Assembly (NCBI RefSeq): GCF_000350225.1
Contig: NW_005179384.1
Location: 1-21,386 of the forward strand
Direction of reading: 5' to 3'
Length of the DNA stretch: 21,386 bases
From: Chondrus crispus
Lineage: Eukaryota > Rhodophyta > Florideophyceae > Gigartinales > Gigartinaceae
The translations under genes and the position numbers were made by a program. The notes beneath the pieces are model-generated. The model was given only the letters and a program-made list of their open reading frames with translations. It had not been told where the DNA came from and made no database searches. Shown one piece after another: positions 16,497 to 21,386 of the stretch; position 1 is the stretch's first letter; each line of letters begins with the position of its first letter.

Positions 16497-17754
16497 ATGC
16501 CCACCCCAGCTAAACGTCTCGCCCGCTGCTACGCGCAGCTTGCACGGCCGCTGCGAAAGCTGCGCCGGCGCTTTGGTTCCGTACGCCGCCCAGTCAGGCT
16601 GCTTTTATTTTCTGCCACTGTTCTCCTCTTCCTTCTCCTTCTGTCCCAGCGCACCGGTCACGGCAAACAATCCCCTGGCCCCTCGCTGTCTCGTATCGAC
16701 GCCGCACGCGCAAAGTGGGTTCAGGAGAACCCCGCCCCGGGAAATACGCACGAGCTCTGGGACAAGGTCAAGAATGACGTCGCCTTTGGCGTAAAGACGG
16801 GCCACGAGGTCGCGGCCCACCGCCTGGCTACTCTGCGCCGTTCAGGATGGTGGAGCGTGGGTCGTGATGTCCCCAACATTCTCGTCGTGTCCGACAGTGA
16901 CGACGCAGATCTTGGCGTGGTCGGTCTCAAGGCGTACGTACGCTCATGATATGCTCCGTGTAGACAACGAGACACACCCGCGCGAGATGCCCGAAAAGTA
17001 GTGGGACAAGACCGGATGGAGGGGGGACAAGGATAAGAACCTTCCTGCCTTGCATCTACTGCGAACGACGTTTCCGGGCAAGAAGTGGTACTTGCTGCTC
17101 GACGACGATACGTACATCTTCCTCGACAACTTTGCCGGGTACATTATGCAGCAGGGTATGGACGAAAAGCCGGTGTACACGGGCAAGGTATTCTTCATTT
17201 CGCGGTGCGGCGGGTTTGCACGTGATGGAACCTGGGCGGCGGACACGTCCAAGCCCAAGGGTATGTTTGCGCATGGCGGTAGTGGCATTGTGATCAACGC
17301 TAAAGCGATAGAAAAGGTTTACTCGCGCCTCGGTGAGTGTATCCATGAATACTGCTCGTGTTGGGCGGGCGACATGCAAGTAGGCTTGTGTATGTGGCGA
17401 GTCGGAGTACCGCTGCGGATAATCGAGGGAGGCCGGTCCAAGTGGGAGCGGCACTTTATACCGTTTTGGCCTAGTAAGGTACTTAGTGACAAGCGGTACT
17501 CGCAACGGTGGCACAGCCGCGAGGAGCCGATCCGGTTCCATCAAATCCCAGAGAACGAACAGAAACTGATGAGCCAGTTTGAGAGAACGCTCGCCAAGGA
17601 TGGAGACAGTGTGCAATATTGCGAGCTCCGGGAACATCTCATGTCTAACGGAATTATGCCGTTTGACTCTCCAAAGTTCAGGCAGTTTAAGTACTTCTCG
17701 ACAGAGTTTTTCACAGATGAGATGAAAATGAAGATGGGAGGACCCGAGAGGTGA
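16497..17754 (+). pseudogene. GT31/Fringe-like glycosyltransferase, type II membrane protein, broken
   Basis: From the ATG at 16497 (MPTPAKRLAR), a basic N-tail and one membrane segment (about residues 33-50, LLLFSATVLLFLLLL) indicate a Golgi type II protein. The catalytic region has NILVVSDSDDADLG, then FPGKKWYLLLDDDTYIFLDN with the DDD metal/nucleotide-sugar motif, AHGGSGIVINAKAIEKV and CWAGDMQVGLC, typical of Fringe/core-1 galactosyltransferase relatives. The first frame ends at TGA 16947-16949. The gene continues in another frame through HDMLRVDNETHPREMPEK, TAG at 16999-17001, and on to 17754. GTACGTAC at 16934-16941 looks like a 4-bp duplication that caused the shift. Alternatively an 88-nt GT-AG intron (16934-17021) would keep the frame, but it would remove residues that look conserved and its acceptor is poor. 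An upstream ATG at 16389 is less likely. The gene lies just outside the transposon's right end. Confidence 0.75.
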
Positions 17755-17999
17755 ACGGCGCGGAGGAAGGGCTAGTTTGCGTTAGATAAGTGGGGCAATA
17801 GCGCTTATCTGCCTCGCAAGCATCAGCACTGACGGGTCGGCGATTAGAACGCAAAAGCCTTGGGAGGGGTGGTCCTCCTTTCATTTTGATATCGTTGCGC
17901 AACAAACACGATACCTTCATGAAGACTAAGAGTGACTGCCCATTCTTCGCTAATCTTGCCATGAGCCATCGCTCCAATCACGTAAAGTACGTTCACAAC
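17755..17999. other. Short intergenic region
   Basis: This is the 3' flank of the glycosyltransferase up to the short transposon copy. AGCGCTTATCTGCC and GCCTCGCAAGCATCAGC were looked at for structure. Nothing convincing is seen. Confidence 0.4.
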
Positions 18000-18269
18000 C
18001 TCCGCCTTTTCCTCGATGCTCCTCGAGGAAAAGGCGACTCCTCTGTTAGCTTGTTTGTGTCCATCTCTTGAGGGATCGAAAGCGCCGCCATCCTCGATAC
18101 ATGCTCTTTCATAAAAAAAGAAGGCAGATTTTGCGTTTACGGGGGCGATCAGGTGCGCATTTTGATGGCAACAGACGTGTGAAATTGACTTTTCTGTTGT
18201 GAACACGCAACATTATCTCAAAAAGAGACGCTCTTGTTTTGTAAAAAAAAAGTTGGTTCTTCGAGGGCT
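18000..18269 (+). mobile_element. Short non-autonomous derivative of the large transposon
   Basis: It has the same two ends as the 8.8-kb element: segment A (18004-18118, with 18024-18118 nearly identical to 7651-7747) and segment B (18225-18269). The interior is only about 105 bp. One array motif remains (GGGGGCGAT at 18141). The sequence after it, CAGGTGCGCATTTTGATGGC, matches the inverse of the large element's right end (CAGGTGCGGCTTTTGATGCC, from 16292 downward). It has no coding sequence, so it would need transposase from elsewhere. No target-site duplication was found. Confidence 0.7.
18004..18035. repeat. Perfect 13-bp inverted repeat in segment A
   Basis: GCCTTTTCCTCGA (18004-18016) and TCGAGGAAAAGGC (18023-18035) are exact reverse complements around a 6-nt loop. 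The left copy near 7603-7662 has the same arms, slightly mutated, with a longer loop built of 10-bp units. It can form a stable hairpin or cruciform at the outer edge of the element. Confidence 0.8.
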
Positions 18270-18293
18270 CTACACGAGTAACACCTGTCGGAG

Positions 18294-18365
18294 TACACCA
18301 GCCGGAAATCGAATCCGGGTCCTCCGCGTGGGAGGCGGAGATCTTAACCACTGGACCACTGGTGC
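18294..18365 (-). tRNA. tRNA-Gly (anticodon CCC)
   Basis: A full 72-nt cloverleaf can be drawn on the minus strand. The acceptor is GCACCAG/CTGGTGT with a G-U end pair, and the discriminator is A. The D-arm has AGTGGTTA. The anticodon stem TCCGC/GCGGA holds loop CTCCCAC (anticodon CCC at 18332-18330). The variable loop is GGAC, and the T-stem CCGGA/TCCGG holds loop TTCGATT. There is no encoded CCA, as is usual for eukaryotes. A-box-like TGGTCCAGTGG and B-box-like GATTCGATTTC are present. The first long T-run downstream (nine T, 18251-18243) belongs to transposon segment B and may serve as Pol III terminator. Confidence 0.92.
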
Positions 18366-18934
18366 TTCTCACTTGTTGTGCTTCTGGGCTTCGAATTATT
18401 ATTTAAATCTAACAGTCAGGCTGGATCGCCACGTATTACACGTGTCGATGACTGTTAAAACCCGACATCACATTTTGGTTCTCCACCGACTGCTGCATTG
18501 CAACGAAGAGTCTGCATGGATCATTGAAAGCTTCCCCAGTGTTCCCTGGCGCGCGCCGATTAGAAGTTGAGCTATGTAGGAAGTGTCTCCAGTTTACGTT
18601 GATAACTAAAGATCTTCGCACGCAAGTCCACTGTGCGCAGGCAAGAAGGCTTCTCATTCCCTTTCAGTTCGGCATTTATTGCAGGGGCCGGTTGAAGGAA
18701 TATGAAGCGGTCTCGCACGCGGACCAAACAAGAGAAGTCTTACTTCGCAGAGAAATAGACTCGTCCCCATTCATCAAAAATGTGGACATCGAAATTGCAA
18801 CAACCTAAATATTGGGCTTCTTTGATTGTCCCGCATCGTATCGCTTCTTCATCGCTCTTCACAACGGCGTAGTAGTATTGTAGACAAAAGCAAAAAACAT
18901 GACATTAGCCCCAAAGCCTCTTAATACTCTCGAA
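18366..18934. other. Intergenic region between tRNA and LYR gene
   Basis: About 570 bases with short ORFs on both strands, none starting with a clear ATG context or showing a domain. The right part is the 3' flank of the leftward LYR gene. No repeat shared with the rest of the window was seen. Confidence 0.4.
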
Positions 18935-19252
18935 TCAAAAACTAGGGGATTGCATCGCTGATGAGTTATCGACCACATGACCCTCAGCAGGGGCGCAGTT
19001 GCCCAAAGGTCGAGATTGCGAATCTCTCACATCGTACCTGTACTTGTGTAATCGCCGCAACGCCTCTAGCTCGCGCAGCACAAAACGCCCCCTCGCCAGG
19101 CGCTGCTCGAGTACGAGTGGGTTTGCGATGTCAGCCTTTGCGCTTCCAAGGAACGCCCCTTTCAGCTTTCTCCTTGCGACTTCCATGCCGCCGGGATACT
19201 CCTTTGCGGCGTGCAAGAACTCTTTGTAGAGAGATCGCACGGCGGGATGCAT
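18935..19252 (-). CDS. LYR-motif protein, ETFRF1/LYRM5-like
   Basis: 105 aa from the ATG at 19252 (MHPAVRSLYKEFLHAAKEYP). The frame is open further upstream to about 19447 but without ATG and without family similarity, so that part is probably 5' UTR. The LYR-type motif is SLYKEF. Then follow KLKGAFLGS (the conserved Phe of Complex1_LYR proteins) and LARGRFVLRELEALRRLHKYR, which closely resembles LYRM5/ETFRF1. LYR proteins are small three-helix mitochondrial proteins that bind acyl carrier protein. ETFRF1 removes FAD from electron transfer flavoprotein and so regulates it. The C-terminal 25 residues (DVRDSQSRP...) are not conserved. It appears intact. Confidence 0.75.
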   Translation of the reverse strand: MHPAVRSLYKEFLHAAKEYPGGMEVARRKLKGAFLGSAKADIANPLVLEQRLARGRFVLRELEALRRLHKYRYDVRDSQSRPLGNCAPAEGHVVDNSSAMQSPSF

Positions 19253-19852
19253 CGTGTCCACGTTGCCGAGCGAGTATCTCTTGCAGCACCCGTGAAAGAA
19301 GGCGAATGTGGAATTTATCGTGGCCACCAATGTACGAGCGTGCCCGGCAAGTATTGGCAATCGAGACACTTCGCTTTTGAGAGTGTTGTTAAACAAGGGA
19401 ACAGGACGCACCCCCGGAAACAATGCAGTGATGTCACGCTCCTGCAAAATAAAAACTGATCTGTGTTGGAATGGAAGATCATTTCAGGTTTGTCTGTCGG
19501 TCGCGATTGCACCCAACACGGCTGCGGCGACAAATGAAGGAAATCTAAGCTTAAGTGGCACTTTGAAGGGCCCTTTAGGCATCTAAAGCGAAGAGCGTTT
19601 AATGAGTTCACGAAAAGGTACATCCATCCTGCGTGCCGAAAAGCAGAGCTTCTACAGAACGGAGGTGCATCAGTCGGTCGTCCCCTGACGACTAGGTTGT
19701 AATCACTCCGTGTAAAATGACTACTATATACCGGCAGATCTTATGGCATTACATGAGAAGACCCGTGTGAGGATGTACGGTAAAACGGCACAAAGAGCGT
19801 TGACCCCCACATGAAAACAAAGATCAATAAAGCAGCCTACCCGACTGGTCTG
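19253..19852. other. Intergenic region between LYR and MYB genes
   Basis: It holds the 5' flank of the LYR gene (frame open but ATG-less to about 19447) and the 3' flank of the MYB gene. A TATATA-like stretch (CTACTATATACCGG, about 19722-19735) lies about 470 bp upstream of the LYR start and could be a promoter element. No further gene is seen. Confidence 0.4.
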
Positions 19853-21385
19853 TCATTGCATCACCGGCACTCGACTGTCCGAATTTTCGTCGGACAGGAT
19901 GTGGTGAAGGGAACCCGGGTTGCTGTGTCCCCAGGAACATCCCTTCTTCTTCGGCAAATTGTCCGTGTTACCCGAATGCGGCGGGGATTTTCTCCTGGTT
20001 TTGTAGGAATTATTCCCGTCTTCCACGTCCTGAACTCTGCGCTTTTTAAGGGTGACAGTGGGTTCTGGGACCTTCGGCGGGGCGCCATCACAGTAAAGCG
20101 GGACCAGTTGATCGTGGGTCGAGGACGGAGAAGGAGCGGTATGACTGAAACCACGCTTCTTCGAAATTCCTCCATCATGCGAAGAGATCGGACTTGAAAC
20201 CATGGTAGGCCCCTTGCCCATAAGCGGTGGGAGTGCAGGCATAGGCAAAGCTTTGCGAGCCTCCAGTTCTTTGCCAGCCGTCAGCAGGAGCGAGACATTG
20301 GAACGAGCGGCGTCTGTAGCGGGTGGCGGTACAATGGATGGCAGCCTTCCCAGTAGACGCGGAGGAGAAGCAGGGGTAGAGGAGGCGGCGCCAACTTGAG
20401 CTTGTGGCGGCATTCGGAGCGATGTCGGAGCGGGCACCGGTGCCGAAGCAGGAGTGCGTGGGGCGTGGGGCATGCAAGTCGGGGCCGGGATCGAGGCGGT
20501 GGGAACCTGCGGTGCTGTTGGAACACTGGGGTAAGCCGGAGACTGGTGATTGATAAGCGCAGTGGTGGGTGACTGTGGACGCTGAGCAGTGATTTGAGAG
20601 CTGGAGTAGTGATGATGTGTGTGTTGTTGTACATGATGTCGGGGGTAGGGCTGATGATGGGGCTGATGGTGGGGCTGAGGATGGGTCAGCGGGTGGTTGA
20701 TGTGAGGAGCGACATAGTAGGGAGAATAGACTGAAGGGTGTTGGGGCAAGCACTCAGCACAAGGACATGGGTGTTGTGGGGCCGGGGGGTAAGAGGAATA
20801 ATAGTCGGTCGAGGGCTGGGGCATGTAGTAGGCGTAAGGATAAGAAGATGGGTGTTGCACAGAGTAAGGGTCTGAGGCGGGCATAACATGCGGGGGTGCT
20901 GGGTACGGAGCGGAATGGTGCGGATGGGAATAGACTTGAGCGGGGTGTGATGGGGGATAGGCGTGAGAATGAGACGAAGGATGCGGGTGCGGGGCAGATT
21001 GGTAAGACGTGTGAGATGGGACAGCGGGCGGGGCCGGGTGCGAATAAACGGGCTGGGAAAATTGAGGCTGAGAAGGCTGGGACGGAGGGCCGGAGGAGGC
21101 TGAGTGCGGGAGGCAGTGTCCTTGTCGCTCGAGGCGGAGGAAGTACTTCTGAGCATGTGAGCGAATCTGGACAGCGGTCTTGGAGCCGACGATGCGCTCG
21201 ATGGATTTCCATTCGCGGCCATGCTTGGCCAGGGCGTCCAGGAAGCGCGCGTGCTCTTCTTCGGTCCAGTATTGGCGGCGCTTGGTGAGGACGTACTTCT
21301 TGCGGGTCGGCTTCTTTGACGCGGGGTTCGCCTTGGCGGTGGAGGTGGCGGTGTCGCTGGGGACAAGCTGGTCCGGTGTCCCGTC
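19853..21385 (-). CDS. SHAQKYF-class MYB transcription factor (5' end outside window)
   Basis: The frame is open from the right edge (codon start 21385) to TGA at 19853, at least 510 codons; the start codon is outside. A single MYB repeat lies at about 21271-21140: [21 protein letters not shown], then [15 protein letters not shown]. The SHAQKYF signature defines the CCA1/LHY/REVEILLE group, which binds evening-element-like DNA and in plants works in the circadian clock and light responses. Downstream is a long low-complexity region rich in Pro, His, Tyr, Ser and Gln (about residues 95-350), then a basic part with [10 protein letters not shown] and [10 protein letters not shown] that may be a nuclear signal. 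No stops or shifts are seen, so the gene looks functional. The exact subgroup cannot be settled here. Confidence 0.9.
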   Translation of the reverse strand, partial: DGTPDQLVPSDTATSTAKANPASKKPTRKKYVLTKRRQYWTEEEHARFLDALAKHGREWKSIERIVGSKTAVQIRSHAQKYFLRLERQGHCLPHSASSGPPSQPSQPQFSQPVYSHPAPPAVPSHTSYQSAPHPHPSSHSHAYPPSHPAQVYSHPHHSAPYPAPPHVMPASDPYSVQHPSSYPYAYYMPQPSTDYYSSYPPAPQHPCPCAECLPQHPSVYSPYYVAPHINHPLTHPQPHHQPHHQPYPRHHVQQHTHHHYSSSQITAQRPQSPTTALINHQSPAYPSVPTAPQVPTASIPAPTCMPHAPRTPASAPVPAPTSLRMPPQAQVGAASSTPASPPRLLGRLPSIVPPPATDAARSNVSLLLTAGKELEARKALPMPALPPLMGKGPTMVSSPISSHDGGISKKRGFSHTAPSPSSTHDQLVPLYCDGAPPKVPEPTVTLKKRRVQDVEDGNNSYKTRRKSPPHSGNTDNLPKKKGCSWGHSNPGSLHHILSDENSDSRVPVMQ

Positions 21386-21386
21386 G

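Noticed and set aside
17056..17637. 193-codon minus ORF
   Set aside because: It is a shadow of the glycosyltransferase coding region, which has clear family motifs on the plus strand.
20175..21366. Overlapping Pro/Thr-rich minus ORFs at 20175-20753 and 20686-21366, and plus ORF 20896-21288
   Set aside because: They are other frames of the MYB gene. Only the frame from 21385 contains the MYB repeat with SHAQKYF.

Overview
The window is nuclear DNA of a eukaryote, most likely a red alga of the florideophyte type (Chondrus-like). This is an inference. The reasons are long intronless ORFs, many LTR retrotransposons, a CCA1/RVE-type SHAQKYF MYB gene, a mitochondrial LYR-motif gene, SWR1-type chromatin remodeller sequence, and a tRNA gene without an encoded CCA. 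No similarity search was possible, so family names come from motifs read by eye.

Layout. (1) 1-5931, minus strand: two nested Ty3/gypsy-like LTR retrotransposons. A younger element (5' LTR 358-950, PBS, gag start running off the window at base 1) sits inside the reverse transcriptase gene of an older, dead element (5' LTR about 4757-5931, gag 4721-2680, protease-RT 2614-950). The older one carries several nonsense codons and at least one frameshift. (2) 6121-7248, minus: a gene for a multi-zinc-finger, double-HNH protein, broken by an early TAA and a lost zinc ligand. (3) About 7600-16380: a large DNA transposon of the Mutator/MULE class. Its ends carry arrays of a short GGGYGACA motif spaced about 31 bp apart and facing inward from both sides. 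It holds an intact 1145-aa transposase with an N-terminal J-domain, a putative papain-like cysteine peptidase gene, and back-to-back truncated pieces of two host-type genes (SWR1-like ATPase C-lobe; a secreted-type Cys-rich domain protein). It therefore resembles an autonomous Pack-MULE. (4) 16497-17754, plus: a GT31/Fringe-like Golgi glycosyltransferase that appears to be a pseudogene (4-bp duplication plus in-frame TAG). (5) About 18000-18269: a roughly 270-bp non-autonomous derivative of the large element, ending 24 bp from a tRNA-Gly(CCC) gene. (6) 18935-21386, minus: ordinary host genes, an ETFRF1/LYRM5-like LYR protein and the SHAQKYF MYB factor, which runs off the right edge.

The most interesting unit is the transposon in (3) with its short relative in (5). 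A J-domain/MULE transposase fusion, terminal motif arrays phased near three helical turns, and captured host fragments form one coherent mobile system. Its exact outer boundaries and target-site duplications could not be fixed by eye.
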